Source of the DNA: Folioceros fuciformis
Lineage: Eukaryota; Anthocerotophyta; Anthocerotopsida; Anthocerotales
Direction of reading: 5' to 3'
NCBI GenBank assembly: GCA_049999805.1
Contig: JBNGIO010006294.1
Span: 315,115-379,114 of the forward strand
Length of the DNA stretch: 64,000 bases
Below, in pieces: positions 45,878-55,105 of this stretch (positions are counted from its first letter, which is position 1; each line of letters begins with the position of its first letter). Below the pieces are notes generated by a model that did no database searches, was not told where the DNA came from, and worked only from the letters and a program-made list of their open reading frames with translations. Position numbers and translations under genes: made by a program.

Positions 45878-48106
45878 ATGGGGACCAGCGTGCAGCTGAA
45901 GCCGCTGATGGGGGCACACTCGGAGTCCCCGCTTTGCTATCTTCTGGTCGTGGATGGCTTCAACATCTTGCTGGATTGTGGGTGGACAGATGCCTTCAAC
46001 ACAGCGGATCTGAAGGAGCTTGTGGAGGTGGCTCCAACGGTGGACGCTGTGCTCCTCTCGCACCCGGATACAATGCACCTGGGTGCGTTGGCATACGCGG
46101 CAGGGAAGCTGAAATTGACGGCCCCAGCTTATTGCACAGAGCCTGTGCACAGACTGGGGCTCATGTACATGTATGACCATTTTTTCTCCAGGAGGGCGGT
46201 GTCCAACTTCGACGTCTTCACCATGGAGGACGTAGACCTAGCTTTTGATAATACTATTCGGCTCAAGTACTCGCAGGACTATCCGCTGGCGGACAAGGGG
46301 GAGGGGATAACCATCACGCCCTATGCAGCTGGGCGGTTGTTGGGTGGGACGGTGTGGAAGATAAGTAAGGACACTGAGGATATTATCTATGCTGTGGATT
46401 ATAATCACAGGAAGGAGAGGCACCTGAATGGAACTGTGTTGGAGACGATCATTCGACCTGCCGTGCTCATCACCGATGCCTACAATGCCCTGGTGATGCA
46501 ACCGCCTCGGCAGAAGAGGGATCAGGATTTTATGGACTTGGTGCTCAAGCATCTGAGGGCTAATGGGAATGTGCTTCTCCCTGTGGAGACTGCAGGACGT
46601 GTGCTGGAGTTGATTCTTTTCTTGGAACATACTTGGGCTCATCATCACTTACCCTATCCTTTAGCCTTCTTGAGCAATGTTGCTGATAGTACGATAGAGT
46701 CTGCCAAGAGCTTGCTGGAGTGGATGAGTGATGCCATCAATAAGTCATTCGAGCAGACTCGAGATAATCCCTTTCTGTTCAAGTGTTTGAAGCTGTGCCA
46801 CAACCGAAAGGAGTTTGATGAGCTGCCTCCGGGACCCAAGGTGGTGCTCGCCTCCGTGGCCAGCTTGGAAGCAGGATTTGCGCGGGATCTCTTCACCGAG
46901 TGGGCGGGAGATGAGAACAGCATGGTGCTGTTTACCGAGAAGGGACAGGTGGGTACTTTTGCCCGGACGTTTTTGCAGGTTACTCCTGCTCCACAGGCGG
47001 TGATGGTGACCATGAGTAGGAAGATTCCGCTGACTGGGGAGGAGCTTAGAGCGTACGAGGAGGAACAGGCCAGGCTCAGAGAGCAGGAGAAGAAGGAGAG
47101 GGAATTGAAAGCTCTCAAGGCTGCTGAAGAGCAGCTTCAAGCTAATGGCACTAGCGGTGAGCAGGTGGATGACGATTCTATGGCTCTGGAGGTGAGCGGG
47201 GCTGTCACCTCTCCTGCAGAAGCACCATCTGCCGTAGCCCTGGTGCAGCTTTTCGGAGATGTTCTGGTCGATGGATTCAGACCACCACCAGAAGCTGTGG
47301 CTCCCATGTTTCCAGACGACACCAATCCCGGTGAGTGGGATGAGTTCGGAGAGATCATCAACCCGGACGACTTTGTGTCTACAGAGGAGGTAGTAGGATA
47401 TACGGCTACCACACTTCCTTTGATCGAAGAGGCAGGAGAGAAGCTGGATAGCGAAACGGTCGATTTGCTGTTACATGATGCACCTTCCAAGGTGGTGACC
47501 AACGATCTTATGGTGCCTGTGCGATGTGATCTTTCTTACCTGGACTTTGAGGGCAGGTCTGATGGACGTTCCATCAAAAACATACTGCAGCATGTGGTTC
47601 CCCTCAAACTTGTGCTTATCCACGGCTCGGCTGAGGCGACTGAGCACCTGAAGCAGCACTGCCTGAAACATGTCACCCCGTCCGTGTTCACTCCATACGT
47701 GGGCGAGACCGTGGACGTAACATCTGACCTGTGTGCTTTCAAGGTCACTCTAACAGAGCAGCTCATGAGCAATGTCATCTTCAGGAAAGTGGGCGAGTAT
47801 GAACTATCGTGGGTGGATGGCACAGTCGGAGAGAAGGGGGATGACGATATTCTTTCACTGTTACCAGTCGTTGCTCCTCCTCCACACAAAGCTGTCCTGG
47901 TTGAGGACCTTCGACTCGCAGACTTCAGGCATCTTCTGGCCACAAAGGGTGTGCAAGCAGAGTTTGCTGGAGGCATATTGCGGTGCGGCAACCACATCTC
48001 TGTGCGGAAGGTCAGCAGCGGCCATCAGGTGGTGATTGAGGGCCCTCTCTGCGAGGACTATTACAAGATCCGTGAACTGCTGTACTCTCAGTTTCACATG
48101 TTCTAA
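45878..48106 (+). CDS. CPSF2: Cleavage and polyadenylation specificity factor subunit 2 (CPSF100), intronless
   Basis: CPSF100 is a nuclear scaffold partner of the endonuclease CPSF73 in pre-mRNA 3' end processing. One uninterrupted frame of 742 residues from the ATG at 45878 (MGTSVQLKPLMGA) has the usual length. The metallo-beta-lactamase fold starts at SPLCYLLVVDGFNILLDCGW. In place of the zinc-binding HxHxDH motif it has LLSHPDTMHLGAL, the degenerate form expected of inactive CPSF100. The beta-CASP part includes AETAGRVLELILFLE-like sequence and PKVVLASVASLEAGFARDLF. An acidic/glutamine linker (REQEKKERELKALKAAEEQL) precedes the C-terminal domain with DLSYLDFEGRSDGRS and VLIHGSAEATEHL. The protein ends with REYQ-type RELLYSQFHMF. 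No intron is present, unlike the split genes around it. Confidence 0.95.
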   Translation: MGTSVQLKPLMGAHSESPLCYLLVVDGFNILLDCGWTDAFNTADLKELVEVAPTVDAVLLSHPDTMHLGALAYAAGKLKLTAPAYCTEPVHRLGLMYMYDHFFSRRAVSNFDVFTMEDVDLAFDNTIRLKYSQDYPLADKGEGITITPYAAGRLLGGTVWKISKDTEDIIYAVDYNHRKERHLNGTVLETIIRPAVLITDAYNALVMQPPRQKRDQDFMDLVLKHLRANGNVLLPVETAGRVLELILFLEHTWAHHHLPYPLAFLSNVADSTIESAKSLLEWMSDAINKSFEQTRDNPFLFKCLKLCHNRKEFDELPPGPKVVLASVASLEAGFARDLFTEWAGDENSMVLFTEKGQVGTFARTFLQVTPAPQAVMVTMSRKIPLTGEELRAYEEEQARLREQEKKERELKALKAAEEQLQANGTSGEQVDDDSMALEVSGAVTSPAEAPSAVALVQLFGDVLVDGFRPPPEAVAPMFPDDTNPGEWDEFGEIINPDDFVSTEEVVGYTATTLPLIEEAGEKLDSETVDLLLHDAPSKVVTNDLMVPVRCDLSYLDFEGRSDGRSIKNILQHVVPLKLVLIHGSAEATEHLKQHCLKHVTPSVFTPYVGETVDVTSDLCAFKVTLTEQLMSNVIFRKVGEYELSWVDGTVGEKGDDDILSLLPVVAPPPHKAVLVEDLRLADFRHLLATKGVQAEFAGGILRCGNHISVRKVSSGHQVVIEGPLCEDYYKIRELLYSQFHMF

Positions 48107-48682
48107 GCTTTGGGACATGACAGCTCCATTTTTTCCCAACATCCTGGAGTCTCCGCTCCTGTCGATGACCCGAAGTACTTCGCCAACATCCTTTGTGCCT
48201 CCCATTCCCATGGTATGTGTGGTGTTTCAGGAGCTCGGGGTTTTTACTACTACTGGGTTTTCCCAGTCCATCTGACCATCGGTCTGGATTGAATGCAGCT
48301 ACCAGCAGGTGACAGTGTCAAACACTCCAGCTGGGAAGTGTATCCGGTCTCACTCAAGGGTACTGTAGTCAGTCACCTCCATCCTTCGTGGCTGTGTGCT
48401 AAAAAACTAACATCGCCTCTGCACTGCACGCAGGACTCTCAATAAAAGCTGGAAGAAGAGGTATGTCACTCCGGAGTGGTGCAAAGTCAACGAACCCATC
48501 TCGAGCCAAGCCATGTGAAAATCACGTCATTAAGTTCTATGGAAGTGTCTTCCAAAATTCATTGGAGCACGGAGGTTTACATAAGAGGAAGACGCGTTAG
48601 TTATTCTACGATAGCAGCAGACACGCACCATTAGGGCGAGCTGCGCGCAAAACAGAAACATGGATTGAACGATAGTCAGGAT
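48107..48682. other. 3' regions of CPSF100 and the root-cap-family gene (convergent)
   Basis: The space between two convergent stop codons, 576 bp. It should hold both 3' untranslated regions. CAATAAA near 48439 could serve as a polyadenylation signal for CPSF100. No other gene. Confidence 0.5.
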
Positions 48683-49845
48683 TTAGCGACGGCACACCAT
48701 GCCGAGGCCGGTGGCCCCGCCGGAGCCGCATGTAACAGGCTTCACATCCTCGAGAAGGCCAGAAGCTTCGGCGGCGGGGCCAGCGACAGCGAAGCGGGAC
48801 ACAGCGCAGTCGGGCGCCATGATCCCACTAGTGATGTACTTCTCCATGTTGCCCATGCTAGGGAGGCCGCCTTTCGGACGGGGCATTTCGAACCCAGGCG
48901 TGTAGGTCTGGCCCAGCACTCCGTTCACCTGGCCGGATAGACGCTCGAATTGGAAGCTCACATCCAGGTGCGCCATGACGTCGGTGCCGAAGGGGATGCC
49001 GTAGGCGTGCTTGGCGTCATCCGACTCGCTAACAGGGGTGGCGAACACGGTGAGCTTCACGTACCCGGCCATCTCCACGGCGACAGCGTTGGTGGCCTCG
49101 GTGCGGACGATCTTGACCCCGTAGGCGGCGTCCTCCCAGGTGGCGCCTGCGCCCACCGGCAGCTCCACTGGCACAGAGTTGAGCACCACCACCAGCTGGT
49201 CCTGCGCCTGGTCCCATTGCGCCACCCGGCGCGCGCCCACGTACAACTGGTTGCTCCCGAACAGGACTCCCAGCGACTGCACCCACGTGAAGTCATGCTT
49301 AACGGTGGTTCCCGTCAGCCCGATGAAGTGTGCGTTGATGTGCAGGTCGGAGTCGGACACCAGGCAGAAGTCGGCGTTCTTGATCCCGTGGAAGTAGAAC
49401 GCCCGCCCGTCCTGGGTCGTCATCACCGGATCCTTGCAGACAGATCCATGTCCGCACCGCGGGGCCGCTGCATTCCACGGGTCAATTTGCACCTTGTCAG
49501 ACAATCGGAGCAATAGAAGCCGAGCAAGACGGCTTCTATTTTATTCTCAACTACGCCAAAACGGGTGGGCAAACCTCTACCACTTTGCCGAGAACTCAAA
49601 CACGGGTCTCGCAAAAGAAGACAGCGTAGTAGAACAAGGGAGCAAACGAAAGCACAGCAGATAGACAAAACCTTGTCTAATTTTCTAGATTTTCTAACAA
49701 GGTCTAAGTTTCACTTACGGGGAGGAGATTTGTGACCGGTCCCATTCTTTTTCCCTTTGTCACCCTCATTCGCTGAAGCAGGAGCAATGCACTGAGCCAA
49801 TGCCAAAGTCATCACCAACATGATGGGCAGAATGAACTTGGCCAT
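48683..49845 (-). CDS. Secreted root-cap-family protein (LEA-related)
   Basis: Exon 1 (49845-49719) encodes a clear signal peptide (MAKFILPIMLVMTLALAQCI, then APASA and a Lys/Gly-rich linker), so the protein is exported. The main exon, ending at 48683, carries the root-cap domain: CGHGSVCKDPVMTTQDGRAF, FYFHGIKNADFCLVSDSDLH, INAHFIGL, DFTWVQSLGVLF, MAHLDVSFQFERLSGQVNGV and LGQTYTPGF. Members are named from root-cap expression but also occur in plants without roots; molecular function is unknown. Problem: exon 1 leaves one base before its GTAAGT donor, whereas the most likely acceptor of the main exon (CTGACAAG/GTGCAAATT, 49491/49490) is in phase 0. An undetected small exon, another donor or an indel must lie between. 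A TATA-like box is seen upstream. Confidence 0.8.
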
Positions 49846-49943
49846 CTTCGACAAAGAATGAATGACTTTGGTGATGCAATGTACTGGAAGTGAGGAAGCT
49901 GGAGACCTTGAGGAGGATGTGCAAATGCTGTGTGGTATCCTAC

Positions 49944-49951
49944 CTTATATA
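49944..49951 (-). promoter_or_regulatory. TATA box of the root-cap-family gene
   Basis: On the minus strand TATATAAG lies about 100 bases before the ATG at 49845, a normal distance for a TATA box plus a short leader. It sits just before a duplicated segment. Confidence 0.6.
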
Positions 49952-49953
49952 CT

Positions 49954-50099
49954 GGGTAGCATGCATTGCTTCTTTGTTTTGGTATGCTGCTTGGTACGAT
50001 CAACAAGAGAGCAGTTGTGAACGTGGGTAGCATGCACAAATATTGATAACTTTGCTTCTTTGTTTTGGTATGCTACTTGGTACGATCAACAAGAGAGCA
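49954..50099. repeat. Imperfect tandem duplication upstream of the root-cap-family gene
   Basis: A 47 bp block (TGCTTCTTTGTTTTGGTATG and following bases) occurs at 49967 and 50053, differing by about one base. GGGTAGCATGCA precedes each copy (49954 and 50025), with about 15 extra bases in the second unit. It lies directly upstream of the TATA box, so it duplicates part of the promoter. Confidence 0.85.
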
Positions 50100-50699
50100 A
50101 AATAGATTCTAGATTGTCATATCACACCACACCACCAACACGTGAACAAAACATAGATATGAAACTATTTGAAGATAGAATTATGTAAGACTGAACTCGA
50201 AGTAGAATAATGGAAGTAACCCAAAAATGTAATCATATCTTCACGAGTGAAGACAAGATGTGTAGATGAAAGTGGATCATTGGCAGAAGAGTGTGTGAGG
50301 CAAGTACGATGTGGGCTGACAGCGCTCCGTTCCGTTCATCATGTGGTCAAGTCGGTGGGGCTGCTGGGATATGTGCTGATGAGCGTCCGGCTGAAGTCTG
50401 AGCTGGACGTGAGCCGGGTTTGGATACGTCCGATCGCGGAGACTGAAACATGCGCTCCAGCTTGCCTGTTTGTCTTTGGCAGGACAAGACAAGTGGCGAG
50501 CGGGCCAGTAGAGGAAACATAGGCAAGGAAAATGCCGGTGACTCGTGGGACGGAAATGTTTCCAGCATCGTCCTGCACCAGTCTTCTCAAGTCAATGTTG
50601 CTGCTGGCCACCGTTTTGCCTTCCATGATTGTCCTCCTCTAACCCTAGCCGATGATTCTCTGAGGGCGCGATTTCAGCCCGGCTGCTGTTGATCTGCGG
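50100..50699. other. Intergenic, one weak minus-strand frame
   Basis: A minus-strand ATG frame of 95 codons (50626-50339, MEGKTVASSNIDLRRLVQDD, VPRVTGIFLAYVSS) is protein-like at its start, but its second half is Ser/Thr-rich and no family is recognised. Otherwise empty. Confidence 0.3.
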
Positions 50700-51390
50700 A
50701 CCTGCAGCTGCAGCTGCCCAAGGTGCTTTTGAGCTGCCTGGCGGGGGTGATGCAGAACGGAACGGGCCAGGTCTTGAGAGAGAAAGAAGCAGGTCCAAAC
50801 ATGGTGATTTTGTCCACAGTTTGGAGGTTGGCCTGCATGGCGCAGTGCTGAAGCAAATTCGGATCGACGGTTACTTTGGAAACCGCGTCATCTGGCTGCC
50901 TGGCCAATTTTCTGATCAGCCGAGTTGAAGATGGCACTGCCTGAGGTGCTTTTGAGGTGTCTGGGACTGAACATGGCGCGACAGAACGGGACAGGCCAGG
51001 TCTTGAGAGAGAAAGAGGCAGGTTCAAAAACAGCGATTTTGTCCACGGTTCGGAAGATGGCCTGCAATGCACAGTGCTGAGATGAGTTCCCAATAACGGC
51101 TCCTTTCGAAACTGTATAATCTGGCTGCCTGGCAAATCTGTTGTTCAGCCGAGCTGGAGCTGGAGATGGAACTGCCCGAGGTGCTTTTGAGCTGCCTGGG
51201 ACTGGACATGGCGGGACAGAACCTTATAGGGCAGGTCTTGAAAGAGAAAGAGGCAGGTCCAAACATAGCGATTTTGTCCACAGTTTGGAGGTTGGCCGGC
51301 ATTGCACAGTGCTGAGGCGAATTAGAATCCACGGCCCGGCCCCTTTCGAAACTGTATCCTCTGGCTGCCTGACAAGTCTGTGAAATCGCA
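50700..51390. repeat. Tandem triplication, unit about 223-235 bp
   Basis: GGTGCTTTTGAGCTGCCTGG-like starts lie at 50722, 50945 and 51180. Each unit then has GGCCAGGTCTTGAGAGAGAAAG, GATTTTGTCCAC, GGTTGGCC..CAT, GCACAGTGCTGA and CTGGCTGCCTG. Identity is roughly 80-85% by eye. A diverged partial unit (GACTGGACAGGTGTTGAGAG, about 52020) lies just before the LEA_2 gene, which suggests that the repeat derives from that upstream region. The reading frames inside it are not consistent between copies, so it is probably non-coding. Confidence 0.85.
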
Positions 51391-52117
51391 TGAGTGTTTG
51401 CACTATGCGGTCTCGCTCTCGTGCCTCGCTCTCTGGAGATGGAGATGAAATTGTCGGATGAAGGCCGCCGCTGTCGGATGCAAGCCGCCGCTGAAGGCAA
51501 TGCTGCTGCACTGCAGTTGGACGTGTCGAGGGCGCACTGTCTCGGACTGAGAAATCGCTTCTGCTGTGTCCTGGGAGTTCTTTCATCTTTCCCTCCTTGT
51601 CATAGGAGGGATGACTTAGGGTCCACGGGGCGCAATTGCAATGTTGGGTTTTCCGAAGCGATGCGCATACTTGTGGGAGACGAAACCTTCTCTAATCGTT
51701 CCAGGGGGAAAAAAAGCTCTTCCCTACCGCTGGTCCAGCTAGGCCTGTACGATGCGCCAAGTAGGCAGGAAGAAGGAAAGCAAGAAGCCACAAGTGGCGA
51801 GTTCTGGAGGAATGAAGAAACCGCGAACAAGAAAAGGGTGCCAAGTGTTGCTGCAGCATAGGCTACTAGTTTGTCAATGTAGGCATGACTTGAGCTTCAG
51901 TTCCCTCCAATTCCATGCGATGAGCCTGTAAGAGTATCAGCTGTGTTTCTGCGCCGGCAGAATGCATCTGTGAGGTTCGGGGCAATCTGAGGGCGGACGA
52001 ACAAGATTTTGGAAGAGGGACTGGACAGGTGTTGAGAGAGGGGGAGGAGGTGGGCACCCATGACACATCGACGAGACGCCCAAATTCTTTCCTGTCTTCG
52101 GCCAGCCGGTGCAGGGG
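51391..52117. other. Upstream region of the LEA_2 gene
   Basis: Contains no recognised gene. A plus-strand frame of 155 codons (51394-51861) has no motif. The right part should be the LEA_2 promoter and leader. Confidence 0.4.
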
Positions 52118-52914
52118 ATGATTGTGAAGAAGCAAGCGCAACCCGGTGACAGAAAGAAAGGGAAGGAGAAGTGCGTCACCATGAGCGTGACTGCTCTAGG
52201 CACGGTGGCAGCGCTGGGCAGCGCTGCCGCTGCCCTGTATGCCATCCGGCCTAGGGACCCTATCTTCGAGGTGCTGAATATCAACCTCAAGGGCTTCAAG
52301 CTCAACAGAAAGACGATCATGGTGGCTATCGACGTGGAGTTGGTGCTGTCCATCAAGGTCATCAACCCCAACGTGACGCCCATCGAGTACACCAGCACGG
52401 TGATGGATATATACTACCGCGGTGATCTTCTTGGCCAGGCCAAGGTACCTGGGCATCTTCCTTCTTTCAGCCCCAAGATTGGGTTATGATTGCGGGCAGG
52501 AAAGAAAGGTGGGTCTTGAACTCGGTGGTGTTTGAAACTGCAGGTTGCTGCTGGGCAGCAGGAGGCCAAGTCGGCACAGGTCATCGAAGTTCCAGCCAAG
52601 CTGGACGGCTTGGAGTTGACGAGTAACTTGAAGAACCTGTTCGCTGATGTGGCCAGGAGGGAGATGACCATGACGTCGGTGGTGACTATCAAGGGAGTGG
52701 CCAGAGTGTGGCAATGGAGTCACAGTTTTGAGGTGAGCCTCAGGGCACACACATGTTTGAATCCTCCTTCATCTTGCTGCATCATGTTGCACAAGATCTA
52801 ACTTGAGTGAGATGCCAGGTCCATGTTAGAAGTGATATCAAAGTGGACCCCATTTTCCTGGACGTTCTTGAGCAAGACAACAAGGTAGAGCTGGAGCTGG
52901 AGCCATTACTGTGA
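52118..52914 (+). CDS. LEA_2-domain (LEA14-like / WHy) protein
   Basis: Exons 52118-52444, 52544-52732 and 52819-52914, all phase 0, give 203 residues. A basic N-terminus and one hydrophobic segment (TALGTVAALGSAAAALYAIR, about residues 24-43) suggest membrane anchoring. The LEA_2 beta-sandwich follows: FEVLNINLKGFKLNRKTIMV, DVELVLSIKVINPNVTPIEY, STVMDIYYRGDLLGQAKV, PAKLDGLELTSNLKNLFADV. This anchored architecture is typical of plant NDR1/HIN1-like and LEA14-like proteins linked to stress and defence; a specific role cannot be read. At the end, a donor-like AAG/GTAGAG at 52891 could instead splice to 52949, replacing the last 7 residues (VELELEPLL end) by a different short tail. Convergent with the AAAP gene, 125 bp apart. 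Confidence 0.8.
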
Positions 52915-53039
52915 GACAGCGAGCAGCAGGCAATATTGTGTGTGCAGGTGAGCTCAGACTTATACATTCGGGGTGACGTGTGAAATCACAGAGGCTGTAA
53001 TTTGTACCGTGTTGGCTGACCATCCATCCTCTTTGGTCT

Positions 53040-55105
53040 CTAGTTCTGCTGGATGGTGGACAGTGCTGCCGCGCTGCAGAACAATCCCACAGCTAACACC
53101 GCCACAGGCATTAGGACATATTTAGTCATGCCCAACATCCCTGTTGTGTTGGCATTTCTGTAAGAAAGACTGTACTGTGTGTTGTACACATCTTGCGGGG
53201 CCTGCCTATGGTCTTTTGTGGTGGCTAGGAGTTCACTTGGACCTTCTTCCAATGTCGTGCTCCTCGCTTCCCGTTGACAAATTGCCCTGTAGAAAGTTGA
53301 AGACAGCGTCATCGCTTGCGGAAGTGGGTCAGAGTGGAAGACAGAACAGGCTGCAGGTGTACTATGTTAACAGCGCACCTCCCATAGAACAGGAGTAGAT
53401 GGTTTACGACGGGAATGAAGTAGGAGACCATGCAAACACCGGTGGCTCCAGTAACGGTAAGCACTTTGCCTGAGCTGTTGGGAAATGCTTCAGCGAAGCC
53501 CAAGCTGGTCAATAGGAGAAGGACTGTCACGAAAATGGACTTGGCAGCCTTACGCTGCTCTCTGTCACCAGGAAGCCAGCCTAGAACGGTGTGTCTCAAT
53601 GGGAAAAATCCCAGGGGACATGAGACCGCTAGGTACGCTGCAGCATGGAGTTTGTCAGGAATAAGGAAAGCAAAGAAACGGAGAGTCCATGTTGAAACCT
53701 TTCTCACCCACCCATCATGGAAAGGTTAAGAGCTCCTTGAGCAATTCCTCCGCCTAGCCAGGCATTCTGCAAAATGTTGCTCTCCGTTTCAGAGCCGTAT
53801 CTTGCGGCTCCAAAAAAGCCCACAGCGAAGTAGATGAGGAAGGCATTCACTACAGTGGGTAACATATGTGAAGCACAGCGATCAGGTTGTGTGGGGACAC
53901 TTTCTCTTCATAAAAGGAGTTACGTTTAAACACAAGGCGTACCTAGCACGACGACTCGATTCCCCCAAGAGATGATCTTGGCTCCCACCTTCCCGGGTGT
54001 CATCTCCAATATGAGAGGCATGAAGATGGGCTGAATGTAGAAGGCCAGTCCGAAGATGGACACAGCCTGGGTGATCTTGCCTGCACGAACAATGATAGTC
54101 AGAAAGGAGCGTGAGCAACTACCTACTTGACAAGAGACGGCCTTCACGTCGTACCCAAACTGGTGAATCCCATCTTGCTCAACTCGTGATTTCTGATCGC
54201 CGGGAAGTTGGTCCTGGAGGCATCGATCACCGTAGTGGTGGCAAGCCAAAGAACAATGCACGTACCCACTACTCCCGCATACTCCATCTGCATATGCACC
54301 TCGTGGCGAAGTGAGAAAGTTACGTTGATCCAAATCCCGATTCACCAAATCCTCGCCGATCAAGATGCCAAGCATGACAGCCCACTACACCACACCTGGC
54401 GGATATGTGGCAAGAAGCAGAGAGGAGCAATGAAGACCGTCCCCACCGCCATAAGGGCTCGCCCACTTCCGCTCACAAACCATTCAGGTGTGTTGGGCCA
54501 GATGCTGAGCAGGCCAATGGCTCCTACCTCGCCAACCTGTTGCACTGCCCCCACCATACCCCCGAACATCAACAGGAAGATGCTCACCTCCGTGACGAGC
54601 TGCACCCAGCATCCACCGTCCCGGCATCAGCCTGCAAGCATGCGTGCATGTACTGTCCATCCACACGTACCTCAGCTTGCATCACAGTAGCTGAGAATGA
54701 ACGTGCTAACAGGCAGTTACCTTCCACCTCCACCCTCCTATTTTGAAGGCCAAGGTCTCGTAGTCCGTTGCACCAACTATGTACGTCTGTCTGAGAAGAA
54801 GATCACTGGTGTAGGCATTCGCCAGAGCCACCACCACCATGATCATCACTCCAGCCACAATTCCCGTCTCGCTGAAAGCCCACGACACGGGCAACACAGC
54901 TCTGCACCATATCACGTCCCCATTCCGGCACTCGTACTCAGCTAGTCCCCCACCTCAACCAAACGTGCATTCACTTTCCAAATTCTACCCACCCGCCCAT
55001 GATTCCAATCGTGAGTGTTGCAATCACGCTGAAGAATCCTCGTTGATGCTCACTCTCCTTCAACGTCTGCCTGAAAGACACTTTAAGCAACGTGGGAGCG
55101 GCCAT
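53040..55105 (-). CDS. Amino acid/auxin permease (AAAP) family transporter
   Basis: AAAP carriers move amino acids with protons across plasma or vacuolar membranes. Minus-strand exons are 55105-54993, 54901-54721, 54599-54396, 54287-54155, 54080-53943, 53849-53712, 53637-53379 and 53286-53040, giving 470 residues with all phases closing. It has the N-terminal substrate-site segment (TLTIGIMGGAVLPVSWAFSE), about eleven hydrophobic spans, the diagnostic AVSIFGLAFYIQPIFMPLIL, FGAARYGSETESNILQNAW, a re-entrant AYLAVSCPLGFFPLRHTVLG, and VTGATGVCMVSYFIPVVNH. The C-terminal tail is unusual, with a polar ~50-residue stretch (QREARSTTLEEGPSELLATT) followed by a further hydrophobic segment (TKYVLMPVAVLAVGLFCSAA) before the stop. 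Subfamily (AVT, ANT-like, other) and substrate are not determined. Introns are 74-121 nt. Confidence 0.88.

Noticed and set aside
48950-49516. 188-codon plus-strand frame
   Set aside because: It is the antisense shadow of the conserved root-cap-domain exon, a common effect of GC-rich codon use.
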